NCBI RefSeq assembly: GCF_000961795.1
Contig: NZ_LADU01000034.1
Span: forward strand, 1-34,252
Source of the DNA: Hyphomonas sp. BRH_c22
Lineage (GTDB): Bacteria; Pseudomonadota; Alphaproteobacteria; Caulobacterales; Hyphomonadaceae
Reading direction: 5' to 3'
DNA length: 34,252 nt
In this document: positions 7,923-16,987 of the stretch, one piece after another
Numbering within the stretch: the stretch's first letter is position 1
Layout of the letters: every line of letters starts with the position of its first letter
The notes under the pieces: model-generated
What the model was told of the DNA's origin: nothing
Databases searched by the model: none
What the model saw: the letters and a program-made list of their open reading frames with translations, nothing else
Made by a program: the position numbers and the translations under genes

Positions 7923-7947
7923 GGCCCGCCAATCTACCCAGCATCAT

Positions 7948-8706
7948 TCAGCCGGTAACGAAGACATTGCTCCTATGCCATGCCAGCCGGACAGTGTGGC
8001 TTTGGGTCAACGCAATCGGCGTTGTCCAATTGAGATTTTCCCGCGCAGACCATCCAAGGATCGAAGAGTATTGAGGCTCTCCACCGTCATCGAAGGTCAC
8101 CAGACCTCTGTCGAAGGCTGCGTCCCAAAGCGCCGAAAGCAGAAGACCGTTGTGCACATCGAGGCGCTCAGCATCTGACGCACAGTCTTTCCAGGGAATG
8201 ATGTGAGAGGCGCGCAGCAAGGCAGCATCATCGATCCCAGTGAGAGGGCATTTCCCATCCCAGTATTCCAGCAAGCTCTCGCGGAACACACCCTGTCCGA
8301 TCCGCTGAACGACGAGTCGCTCGGCTTCCGTCGATCTGGGAAGGCCTTCAATCTCCTTCTCGAAAACCCGAAGCGGCGCATCCGGAAGGCTTGCGGCGAG
8401 CGCATAGATACGAGGTAGCACGGCATAGAGTTCCCGGAGCGACTCGAACCTGAAACGCGCTTTGCCCGGGCCATTCACAGCCGCCGTTGCAAGACCTGCT
8501 TCAGCGATCACACCGGAATGATCCAGCGCCAAGTACCATGGCCCCGGTGCCCCTTCGGCGGCGAGCCAGATTGTCCCTTGCGCCGTTGTCGACTGGAACG
8601 CCGCCCACCCGTCTGTTTCGCCAAGTCGACGACGAAAACCGTTCTGTTCGGCAGCCTTGCTGCACTCGGTTGAAACGACGAAGGATTGGGGCGCGACGAT
8701 ACTCAT
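7948..8706 (-). CDS. HNH_2-type endonuclease
   Basis: 252 aa. The C-terminal half carries the HNH nuclease pattern of the HNH_2 family: DGKCPLTGI near residues 148-156, RASHIIPWKDC near 163-173, and HNGLLLSALWDAAFDRGL near 182-200. The SH..PW histidine and the later HNG asparagine-histidine pair form the expected metal site. The N-terminal ~130 residues are variable, with no clear domain, and may recognise DNA or partner proteins. Family members are commonly restriction endonucleases. The start codon shares one base with the stop of the upstream DUF262 gene (TAATG), a sign of coupled translation, and it is the last gene of the operon. It probably provides one of two nuclease activities of the system. 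Target preference is unknown. Confidence 0.85.
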   Translation of the reverse strand: MSIVAPQSFVVSTECSKAAEQNGFRRRLGETDGWAAFQSTTAQGTIWLAAEGAPGPWYLALDHSGVIAEAGLATAAVNGPGKARFRFESLRELYAVLPRIYALAASLPDAPLRVFEKEIEGLPRSTEAERLVVQRIGQGVFRESLLEYWDGKCPLTGIDDAALLRASHIIPWKDCASDAERLDVHNGLLLSALWDAAFDRGLVTFDDGGEPQYSSILGWSARENLNWTTPIALTQSHTVRLAWHRSNVFVTG

Positions 8707-10526
8707 TATGCCGACGGTCTTGCCCAGATACTTTTCGCATAATCAAAAAGGGTTTTGGCCCGATCGGATATCTGGGTCTCTGTCCACGTTTCTTCTTCAC
8801 AAAGCTCCCGGTTGAGCGCGAGGGTTGTGTGCTTTTTTAGGTTCTCTCTTTTTCCAACACTTTGCGGAGCTGACAGGTCTTCGCCTACGCAGTCCCATGG
8901 TCGATTAGACTGGTATGTGTTGAACTTACCATTCAACAACGTCAGATTTCCAATCGTGTGAATTCTCACATCGCGTTCGTCTGCGCGAACGTTTGATAAC
9001 ACTGCCCAGTTTTCGCGCCAGCCTTGCGGCATGACGTGCTCGACCGTCAGATTCCTCGGAGCCCTATCTGTTTCCGCAAATCCAGTACGGGCGGCCTCCT
9101 CCATCGCCTCAAGAAGCATTCTGATCCTTGGGCGCGTCAAGTTTTGATAAAGAGGGTTGGAAGTCCACGCTCGTTCGAACTCTTCGTCTGTCGGGAAGCG
9201 ATCAACTTCAGCTGTACCATCAAGCAACTCCGCACGAATAGCTGCTTGAATATCGGCATCTGCACTTTTGACGATGCCCGCCAGTTTTGAAAATGCGCTG
9301 CCGTAGCCTCTGGTGCTCAAACGACATACCATTCGACGGACCAGATAGCTCTCCAGATCGATGAGTACATTTTTGACGGTGGCTGGCCTGTCCTCGTACT
9401 TCTCGTACAGAGCCAAAATAAACGGCCAAGCAGTCACGACGTCTAGGACGCCAAGGCGGTAGAAGAAGTCCGATAGACGGCGATCATATTGAGGTTGTTG
9501 AAGTTTGTAAAAGATGTCGCCCAGACGTTTGAACCTGGCCAACATATCCTTGGCGCTTCCTGCTTCTTCAGTGGCAGCGAAATCACGATATGCGTTGTAC
9601 AAGTGACCAGCACTTACCGCTTCGCCCGTCATCAGCGTCAATGCGTTTTGCAGAAAGGTCTCTATTCGTGCTCTCTGTGCGTGGCCACGGCCGATGAGTT
9701 TGCGCCAGAAAGCACCGTTCGCATCAAAGCTCTGCCAGTACATCCGATAGGCGTCCTCCGCCTCGGAAGGCGACAAGTCGCTCAGCAGAGAGTTCTTCAC
9801 AAGGTCCGCTGACAATAAGGGAGCTCCTCGCGCATTCAGCGTTTCGAAGATCGCCTGGGCGTCGTCCTTATCGTCCAAATCTATCACGACGAGCCTCAGA
9901 CGGTCGCGGATCGCGCCATATAGTCCCTTCAGACGTTCCTCGATGTTCCCCTCGGAGGCTTCGACCCAGGAAACGATCTCACGGTAAAAGAACAGGTAAG
10001 CGTTAGCGATCGCGTGATTTTCCAGAGGATAGGACTGTTCCGGCTTCCCAAGTGCTAGCAACAACCCTGAAGGAGAATGCGCGTCCATCACTTGCTGATA
10101 GTCTGACTGATCGGCGCGAGTTGGCCAAAGTTTTTGCTTCTTGGCGTTGTCAACGATCAGTGGGTCCCGGTTTCTAACGAGAGGTAATACGGCATCGCCA
10201 TAGTTTGGATGGCCCAAGGCAACGGCAACGTCGCGAAATGCTTTTAGAAGTATCTGAAGCGTTGTCATCCGCTGTTGGCCGTCAATAACGCGGCGGACTT
10301 CAGTGGTGCCAGCCGGAACCGGGATCACTTCCTGTACCGACGCGCCCAGGAAGTGAGCGCGCCCCTCTTTTCCTTGCGCGACCATATCGGCGAGAGGGCA
10401 CAAATCATCCCATAGTGGCCGCCACTGTTCTTCTTCGTTCCAGACATAAGGGCGCTGATAGAGCGGGACGGCGTAGTGTACCTCGCGATCAAACAATCTC
10501 TGTACTGACAATATTCCAGTTTGCAT
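8706..10526 (-). CDS. GmrSD/BrxU-like DUF262-DUF1524 nuclease
   Basis: 606 aa. The N-terminal DUF262 (GmrS-like) NTPase domain shows YAVPLYQRPYVWNEEE near residue 18 and the signature VIDGQQRMTTLQILL near 80-94. The C-terminal DUF1524 (GmrD-like) nuclease domain shows LTVEHVMPQGW near 491-501 and HTIGNLTLLNGKFN near 520-533, the His-His-Asn nuclease elements. Both halves in one chain is the form known for type IV enzymes that cut modified phage DNA (GmrSD, BrxU). The start is placed at ATG 10526, 17 nt after the SMC gene ends and preceded by GGAAC; a longer frame from 10607 would overlap the SMC gene and adds residues outside the family. Position in a methylase-containing operon suggests it attacks DNA lacking, or carrying, a particular modification. 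Confidence 0.9.
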   Translation of the reverse strand: MQTGILSVQRLFDREVHYAVPLYQRPYVWNEEEQWRPLWDDLCPLADMVAQGKEGRAHFLGASVQEVIPVPAGTTEVRRVIDGQQRMTTLQILLKAFRDVAVALGHPNYGDAVLPLVRNRDPLIVDNAKKQKLWPTRADQSDYQQVMDAHSPSGLLLALGKPEQSYPLENHAIANAYLFFYREIVSWVEASEGNIEERLKGLYGAIRDRLRLVVIDLDDKDDAQAIFETLNARGAPLLSADLVKNSLLSDLSPSEAEDAYRMYWQSFDANGAFWRKLIGRGHAQRARIETFLQNALTLMTGEAVSAGHLYNAYRDFAATEEAGSAKDMLARFKRLGDIFYKLQQPQYDRRLSDFFYRLGVLDVVTAWPFILALYEKYEDRPATVKNVLIDLESYLVRRMVCRLSTRGYGSAFSKLAGIVKSADADIQAAIRAELLDGTAEVDRFPTDEEFERAWTSNPLYQNLTRPRIRMLLEAMEEAARTGFAETDRAPRNLTVEHVMPQGWRENWAVLSNVRADERDVRIHTIGNLTLLNGKFNTYQSNRPWDCVGEDLSAPQSVGKRENLKKHTTLALNRELCEEETWTETQISDRAKTLFDYAKSIWARPSA

Positions 10527-10543
10527 GGGTTGAGTTCCGTTTT

Positions 10544-12520
10544 TTACAAATTGCGCCGGAGCAAGCGTTGATCGCCCGGCTCGCCTCGCAATACCTCGCG
10601 ACGCCACGGCAGTTGATTGAGCGATACTGGGGGCTTCGTTGTGGTCGTGATCACATATTGAAATACTGCACCGGCAAGTCGCTCTTCGATATCGAGCAGT
10701 ATCTGGAAATATCTTTCGTAGATGGTCTGACCGAGATCTGCTTCGCGTGGGCTGTCATGGATGAAGAATGCGGGGATCCGCGTTCGGCCCTCAATACTTA
10801 GACAGAGACAAGCGAGGTCGAACGCAAGAACCTTGAGCGATTGAATAGCAGCCGTCCGGCGGTCTCCTCCGACGTCAACCGTTAAGTCGATACCCTTGCC
10901 AGTGAGACGAACGGTGCCTTTCGCCTCTTCCCCGAGTAGCAATCGGATTATCGCAGAGAATTTCTCAGATATCGCATGAATTGCTTTGGCCTGCTTACCT
11001 TCGAAGCCCCGAAGCTGTTCGCGCGCGCGCTGCAGGTCGCCATCAAGAGCGCTGATACCGACTTTTGCTTTCTCCAGTTCGTCGACCAGGTCAGCGGAAC
11101 GCTGGACGTCATCGACGTATCTTGTCGCAGAGCGCCAAGTTGAGTTTCGGGCATCAGCCGCCTGCTCGAGCCGACGAACCCTATCTTCCGCCTGTTGCCT
11201 CGCCTGCTGCGCTATAGCGATTTGAGGCTTGCTAGCCTCGATCTCTGATCTCAGGCCATCGATCTTGGCTTGCTGATCACTTGCCTCTCGACGTTGCGCT
11301 TCCCAGCGCGCTCGACATTCAGCTTCGTCATGCAGTTTGTGAGACAGTTTACAGCCGTCAGCGAGAACCTTATCGATAGGCACCTCACAGATTGGGCAGA
11401 CAGGGGTCGCGGCGGTTTGAGCGGCAGCTGAAAGGCCTGGTAGCGCGCTGTTGATTTGTGCCAGGAGTTTCTCTTCGACTGGCTTTTGTGCATTCAGACG
11501 TTCGAGTTTCAGTTCGAGTTCTCGCAGCTGGGTGCTTGCGTTCTGAAGATCACGGCGGGCCGCAGCCAACTCACCCTTATCACCCGCGGGCAACTTCGCA
11601 GCAGCTGCAAGGCGTTCTTCTGCAACCGACTTTAAGGAGTCTATGAGCAACGGCATCTCTGGAAGGGACTCTCCGTCCAATCCCAGATCACGAATGAGTC
11701 GCTCAATCCGGCGTTGTTGATCCCATTCCAGGAAGGACTTCTGCCGCTTCGAATTCTCAAGCTCACTGGCAGTCTGTTGTTCGCGGCTTCGTGCGGCCTG
11801 CTCGTCTTCAGTAATCGCGTTAACAAATGCGCGTAGCGCGAGCAGTCGGGGGCCTTTGGCTTCGCCGCTTGCGGGTTGTGGCGCGTCCGACTCCGACGAA
11901 GGCGACCGCCATTCGAGTACATTGTTGAACCGGCACTCCTGATCCCGTGAGGCCCAGGCCAGAGCCACTGGCCAAGCTTTTTGCCCTGATGGTAGCCGCG
12001 CGAGCTGGGCCGTTTGGTTCCCAAGGATGTTGTTCTCAATGGCGTCCAGTAAAGGTTCGATACCAGATGCGGTACCTTCCATCGAGGCAACGGTATCCAG
12101 GTCACCCCCCTCGATCGCAAAGTGTTTTCTGTTAACGCCGAGAGGTCGGGCGACGGCCCAGCAGATACCGTCCAGCATGACTTCAGCGCCGACAACGCCA
12201 TTCAGGAACGCCGTGGAGATTGCGTCGCGTTGCACCTCATCGGCAAATCGGGTCTCCCCGAGGCAGTAGCGGAGCAGCCGACAGAGCAGTGTCTTGCCGC
12301 TGCCGTGGCCAATACCGGCTTGGGACCCAACGGGATCATCACCTCCGTCCGGAGACCAGATGATATTTAATCCGGGCCGAAGCTCGATATCACGGATGAC
12401 TTCGCCGCCAGGTTCGGCCCAGATCTTCAGACGCCGCACCCAAAGCCTCGGTTGCGTGAGGCCAGCTGGAACCTCAACGCTCAATGGCGGCTCTGGGAAG
12501 AGGTCATCCGGCTGCGGCAT
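10544..12520 (-). CDS. SMC/Rad50-like ATPase with CxxC hook
   Basis: About 658 aa. An N-terminal ATPase half has the P-loop GHGSGKTLLCRLLRY near residues 70-85. A long heptad-rich region follows, broken near residue 373 by CPICEVPID, a CxxC motif placed like the zinc hook of Rad50. A second coiled coil returns to a C-terminal half with Walker B FFIHDSPREAD near 582-592. This head-coil-hook-coil-head order is that of SMC/Rad50 proteins. Dimers of such proteins hold DNA ends or loops and activate partner nucleases. ATG 12520 is preferred because GGAT lies 5 nt upstream; ATG 12544 would lengthen the overlap with the methylase gene to 41 nt. Its partner nuclease is probably the DUF262 or HNH protein encoded downstream. 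The exact family was not identified; DUF2326-type and Lamassu-type ATPases are the nearest comparisons. Confidence 0.82.
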   Translation of the reverse strand: MPQPDDLFPEPPLSVEVPAGLTQPRLWVRRLKIWAEPGGEVIRDIELRPGLNIIWSPDGGDDPVGSQAGIGHGSGKTLLCRLLRYCLGETRFADEVQRDAISTAFLNGVVGAEVMLDGICWAVARPLGVNRKHFAIEGGDLDTVASMEGTASGIEPLLDAIENNILGNQTAQLARLPSGQKAWPVALAWASRDQECRFNNVLEWRSPSSESDAPQPASGEAKGPRLLALRAFVNAITEDEQAARSREQQTASELENSKRQKSFLEWDQQRRIERLIRDLGLDGESLPEMPLLIDSLKSVAEERLAAAAKLPAGDKGELAAARRDLQNASTQLRELELKLERLNAQKPVEEKLLAQINSALPGLSAAAQTAATPVCPICEVPIDKVLADGCKLSHKLHDEAECRARWEAQRREASDQQAKIDGLRSEIEASKPQIAIAQQARQQAEDRVRRLEQAADARNSTWRSATRYVDDVQRSADLVDELEKAKVGISALDGDLQRAREQLRGFEGKQAKAIHAISEKFSAIIRLLLGEEAKGTVRLTGKGIDLTVDVGGDRRTAAIQSLKVLAFDLACLCLSIEGRTRIPAFFIHDSPREADLGQTIYERYFQILLDIEERLAGAVFQYVITTTTKPPVSLNQLPWRREVLRGEPGDQRLLRRNL

Positions 12521-15500
12521 TGGCGATCCAGTCCCGCACTTCATCAGGTGCTGAGCTTACTGTGACGTCGATATCGAGTGCGCTGAGAGCTGTGAGAACA
12601 AATTCCGCGCGACCGTCTGGCCAACCTGCTGTATCGAAACCTTCAAGCCCCGCTCCAGCCGCCCAGGTCCCTGCCGCGCGATCCTCAATCAGTCTTCCAT
12701 TGCCGCGATGGTTTGTAAGCGCGGTATTCCAACCCGGTGTGGTCCGCGCAGCAAAGCCAATGACATTTCCGGAATGGGGTTCGGCTTCCGGGCCAACGAG
12801 GCGGCGCCATTGCGCTTGCTGATCGGTGGCGAGCAGCGGGGTGAGAAGATGAGGCTCCAGCATCATAACTGCAACCAATCTCACCGTCCTAATGGGCGTC
12901 GGCTCGTCAAGCGACTTCAGGATTGCAGCCAGTGCGGCTGTCGGATCATGCTGGGGAGACGGCGCGGCACGCGCCCATGCGCCATCCGGCAAGGTAACGA
13001 GTGGCGGGAGTTGGATGGGTTGTTGGGCAGGCGTTGCGACCCCGTCGGCAAGGCCGAGTTCGGCGAAGGTGCCGTTCGCTTCCATCCGGTCCCAGGCTTC
13101 GAGGACGAGGCGGCGGGTGCGGTATTCGCCGTGGAGGCGGATTTCCTTTTCCATCAGGACACGGAAGGTTTCGGACGGGTAGTCCTCGCCCATGACGTCT
13201 GCGGGATCGAGAATGTAGCGCAGCTCGTCGCGGGTCAGGCCGTAGGCGCGGGCGTAGAAGGCGTCGAGATCGGCGCGTAAGGCCGCGCGGCGGTCCTCAT
13301 CCCAGCCAAAGGGCGGGCCGTCATGGCCCAGATCGCGGGCGAAGGGGGCGAGGCTGTGAGAGGTGTAGGTGAGTTCCAGCACGCGCGGGGTGATGAAGGC
13401 GAGGCGGGGGTCGGTGTAGAAGTTCGGAGGGAATACAGGCAGTTGAAATAAGTATTGGAAAGTCAGATTCGTGCCGCCGAGCTTTCTTCGCTCTGCATAG
13501 TCCAATGGCAAAGAAGAAAGGTTCGCGATTAGCCCCGGAACCAGTTCGGTTCTTTCGGCTGACAATGCGAGCGGCAGGGAATCGCCAGCCGCGGAACGTG
13601 GAAAGACGGCTGAGATAAGGGTTCGCTCATTCGTGGTGTTCGTAATTTTTCGCCATCCATATAGCCACTCACGTCGCCAGCCCTGACGTTCAAGGCGTGT
13701 AGCAACTTCTGAGTGTGGAACCCAATATCGTGGAATTGGATCAGTCTCAGGGTCTGCCTTCTGTTCCTTCGTCAACTCCGTCGCTGCATCGTCGGTCATG
13801 CCATAACTCGACCATCGATGATCGTAGATGTGCATCATCTTGGCCTCGTAGAGCGGCACATAACGGTTTCCGATGTCGGCTGGATCAATCCAGTCAGCCC
13901 CATCTTTGACAAGGCCAAGATTAGCTAAATCATGAGCGGTTCGAAACCACTCAGAGTCTTCGGCCATATGCCATATTCGAGTATAGAATGCAGCTTCCCA
14001 TGGGTTTCCATCCGGGCCGCTTGACTCATTCAAAAACACATCTGTTGCGGAGTAGAATTTTGATATCAATTCGGCGTCCGCCCGGGACCTCACAACCGGC
14101 GCAGTTTTTGTATTCGGATTCAATTTTCCGATGGTTTCCGCAGAGAGTGAGAAGTTTCTCGCCTCATCAATTATTTGGCTTGGATCGGTCAGGAAAAATG
14201 CGAAGACCGCTTCTTTTTCCTTTCGCCCCAAGGTCAGAAGCGTGAACTTGAAGCTTCTGTGGACGCCTGAAAAAATCGGCGCTGAGTTCTCGAAATCTAT
14301 CAACCGCGCAAGTCGCTGAGCCTCAACCAGATGTGCAAAGAATGGCGCGGTCGTCGCATCCGTGGCGATTCCAGTTGGTACAATCACCCCGGCGCGCTTC
14401 CGCGAAAGGTTGGCGAACAGTTCCGCGAATAGCGCGTAGGTATTCACGTCGCCCCGTCCGGTCAGGGCGAAACGCCCTCCATCCTCACCCGGCACGCGAG
14501 CGAACTCGCTGCTCGCCTCAGCCTCACGCTTGGCCATGGTGAAGGCATCGAACAGCGTGCGATCGGGGGTGCCCGGCTCGGCCTTCTCCAACGCCTTGAT
14601 CAGCTTTTCCCGCGCGGCTTTGTTCGCTGCGCTTGCAATCTCGGGCGACAGTGTCGCAAAGAACTCCTGCTCCTGTAGCTTGATCCGCTCCCACGGTGGA
14701 TTCCCCAGCACGACATCAAAACCGCCGCCCGCCATGACATCCGGAAACTCAAGCGGCCAGTGGAAGGCGCGGGCCTTGCGGGCGGCGTCGATGCTGCTGC
14801 CGAAAAGCGGGCCGAACAGTTGCACCCCGCGCAGCCATTCCCAGATCGCGCCGGAGGTCGGCACAGTTTCAGTGCCCCGGCGCGGCAGGCCGTCCGGTCC
14901 AGCATGGGGGTCTTCTTTTGTTTTGGGCAGGAGGAAGGCCGAGACATAGAGATCGCAGGCGGTCTCCAGCGTCCAGGCTGTCGCGCCTTCCGCCGTCAGT
15001 CCACGCAGCTTTTCGGCCTTTGCCTCGATCTGCCGCACCGTGTCTTCCGGCATGGCGCGCAGGCGCGCAAACTCGCGCATGAAATCCTGCTGGCGATTGA
15101 AGCCGAAGCCGGTTGCGATCCGGTCCCGCTCCGCCACCTCGCGCTTGTTCTTCTCGCGGTAGTATTTGGCGACGTCCTTATCATCGCCGGTCAGCGGCTT
15201 GTAGGCCGCATCCGGAATACCCTCTTCCAGAACGGCCAGATCAAACACGCCGAGCAGCGCATCGCCGCAGCGGATCTGCGCATCGAAGAAGCCCAGCGGC
15301 AGGCCGGGATCGACGGTCTCGATCCAGAGCGCGACCTTGGTCAGCTCCACCGCCATCGGGTTGCGATCCACCCCGTGGATGCAGGACCGCGCGACATCGC
15401 GGAGGGCATGACGGAAATCCTCCTGCGCCGGTGTGCCATCCGCACGGATACGGGCGACGCGCGTCGCAATCCGTCTTGCCGCCGCGAGCAGGAAGTGACC

Positions 15501-16985
15501 CGAGCCGCAGGCAGGGTCGATGACGGACAGACTGAGGAGCGCGGCTTCCGGGTCGTCCGCTTCGGCTTCTGTCTTGTCGAGGACGGGATCGAGGGCGGTA
15601 TCGAGCAGCGCCTGCACGAGGCTGTCGGGCGTGTAGTAGGAGCCGGTGGTCTTGCGCTGATTGCCCTTCTGCTCGGCCGCATCGGAGGCAAAGACGAGCG
15701 ACTTGCCGTCATCGCCGAGCTGGGGCTGGAGTTCGAGCAGCGATTCATAGACCGACCCCAGTTCCTCGGTCTCCATGGCGCGCCAGTTGACCGGCGCCAT
15801 GCCGGTTTTGCCCTGCAGCCATGACAGGCGATAGAGCGCCTCCATGAAGGCGCGGTTACGCAGCTTCGCCGTTTCAAGGCTTGGCAGCATGTTTGGCGCA
15901 AAGAGCCCGCCAAGCGCGGGCAGCGCCAGGGCTTCCTGTCCGCCCGCCAGTGAGCGGAAGACGATCTTGACCCCTTCATAGCGGTCATGGTGGCGATCCC
16001 AGGTCGCCCCGCGAAAACACTGGGCGCGAAGATGGGCGAGGCTGTAGCCATCGGCGTAGAGCTTGCGGGCCTCGGCGCGGGAAACCTCCGGGTGCAGAAG
16101 GTTTCGGTCTTCGGCCACCATCAGGAAGATCAGCCGGTAGACGAGACGCAGCAACTCGTTGAACCACTCGGTGAGGTTTTGCTCGCCTGACTTAAGCTTG
16201 GCCGCAAGCGCCGGATTGGCCTCAAGGAAGCCCGAACCCAGAATGTTGAGGGCGAGTTTGACCTGCGCCGCGAGCCGGTCACGCGCAACCTCGCCTTCCT
16301 TCGTGCCCGTTTCCCGCCAGCGCTCCAGCGCACAGTCTGTCGCGGGGGCACCTGTATTTCCGAAGCGGCTGCGATGAATGAGCAGCCAGAGCAGACCGAA
16401 CGACGCAGCGTCTTCGTTGGTGAATATCTGGGCAAGGTCGGCTTCTATGAATGCGGGGCGCGTCAGAGAGGCGTTGTCCCGCATCAGGCGGATGACAGTG
16501 CCATTGGTCGCGAGGCCCCAGAGCGCGTCATCCTCGTCGTTGAGATAGTCCTGCAACGCAAAGGCAGGCGAGCGGGAGCGCTCGACCGAGAGCGTCGCGC
16601 TGCGCCGGTCGAGCCGGTCTTCATCCGGCGGCACGACGATGACAGGAATGCGATGACCACCAGCAGAGAGCGCGATCAGCCCTCCGCCATCCTCGATATC
16701 ATCAAACCCAAACGTCTCTTTCAGGAAGGCCTTCATGAAGCGGCGCGTTGCGTCGGCAGACGGATTGCTCAGCTTGCTGAAGGCATCGAAATGCGACTGG
16801 CCGACCCGGAAGGCGGTGGAGATTTCCTCGCGAAGCGTCAGACCCTTGCGGACGCTATAGTCTTCCGGGCTCTGTTCAGGCGCGGCGCGTTCATCGATCC
16901 GCGCCAGCATGGCGGGCGCAATCAGATTGCCTTCGAGGCTGATCGATGGCCAGGCGGAAAGGTCGGTGACAGGACGACGGGCCAT
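12504..16985 (-). CDS. Eco57I/PglX-like N6-adenine DNA methylase (DrmMI-like)
   Basis: 1493 aa. A ~440-residue N-terminal domain precedes the methylase core. The core begins with [12 protein letters not shown] near residue 444, then the S-adenosylmethionine motif [18 protein letters not shown] near 486-503, the [18 protein letters not shown] acidic-loop segment near 540, and the catalytic NPPW near 762. This is the gamma-type amino-methylase order found in Eco57I-like enzymes, PglX and DISARM DrmMI. The C-terminal ~700 residues should hold target recognition and partner contacts. No nuclease motif was seen, so cutting would be done by other proteins. It starts 2 nt after the SNF2 gene and overlaps the SMC gene. 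A stretch after NPPW has clearly lower GC than the rest of the gene. Likely role: marking host DNA as self. Confidence 0.9.
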   Translation of the reverse strand: MARRPVTDLSAWPSISLEGNLIAPAMLARIDERAAPEQSPEDYSVRKGLTLREEISTAFRVGQSHFDAFSKLSNPSADATRRFMKAFLKETFGFDDIEDGGGLIALSAGGHRIPVIVVPPDEDRLDRRSATLSVERSRSPAFALQDYLNDEDDALWGLATNGTVIRLMRDNASLTRPAFIEADLAQIFTNEDAASFGLLWLLIHRSRFGNTGAPATDCALERWRETGTKEGEVARDRLAAQVKLALNILGSGFLEANPALAAKLKSGEQNLTEWFNELLRLVYRLIFLMVAEDRNLLHPEVSRAEARKLYADGYSLAHLRAQCFRGATWDRHHDRYEGVKIVFRSLAGGQEALALPALGGLFAPNMLPSLETAKLRNRAFMEALYRLSWLQGKTGMAPVNWRAMETEELGSVYESLLELQPQLGDDGKSLVFASDAAEQKGNQRKTTGSYYTPDSLVQALLDTALDPVLDKTEAEADDPEAALLSLSVIDPACGSGHFLLAAARRIATRVARIRADGTPAQEDFRHALRDVARSCIHGVDRNPMAVELTKVALWIETVDPGLPLGFFDAQIRCGDALLGVFDLAVLEEGIPDAAYKPLTGDDKDVAKYYREKNKREVAERDRIATGFGFNRQQDFMREFARLRAMPEDTVRQIEAKAEKLRGLTAEGATAWTLETACDLYVSAFLLPKTKEDPHAGPDGLPRRGTETVPTSGAIWEWLRGVQLFGPLFGSSIDAARKARAFHWPLEFPDVMAGGGFDVVLGNPPWERIKLQEQEFFATLSPEIASAANKAAREKLIKALEKAEPGTPDRTLFDAFTMAKREAEASSEFARVPGEDGGRFALTGRGDVNTYALFAELFANLSRKRAGVIVPTGIATDATTAPFFAHLVEAQRLARLIDFENSAPIFSGVHRSFKFTLLTLGRKEKEAVFAFFLTDPSQIIDEARNFSLSAETIGKLNPNTKTAPVVRSRADAELISKFYSATDVFLNESSGPDGNPWEAAFYTRIWHMAEDSEWFRTAHDLANLGLVKDGADWIDPADIGNRYVPLYEAKMMHIYDHRWSSYGMTDDAATELTKEQKADPETDPIPRYWVPHSEVATRLERQGWRREWLYGWRKITNTTNERTLISAVFPRSAAGDSLPLALSAERTELVPGLIANLSSLPLDYAERRKLGGTNLTFQYLFQLPVFPPNFYTDPRLAFITPRVLELTYTSHSLAPFARDLGHDGPPFGWDEDRRAALRADLDAFYARAYGLTRDELRYILDPADVMGEDYPSETFRVLMEKEIRLHGEYRTRRLVLEAWDRMEANGTFAELGLADGVATPAQQPIQLPPLVTLPDGAWARAAPSPQHDPTAALAAILKSLDEPTPIRTVRLVAVMMLEPHLLTPLLATDQQAQWRRLVGPEAEPHSGNVIGFAARTTPGWNTALTNHRGNGRLIEDRAAGTWAAGAGLEGFDTAGWPDGRAEFVLTALSALDIDVTVSSAPDEVRDWIANAAAG

Positions 16986-16987
16986 GA

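Noticed and set aside
14760..15824. 354-codon plus-strand open frame inside the methylase gene
   Set aside because: It is antisense to the well-supported methylase core, has no family motif and arises from the GC-rich codon pattern.
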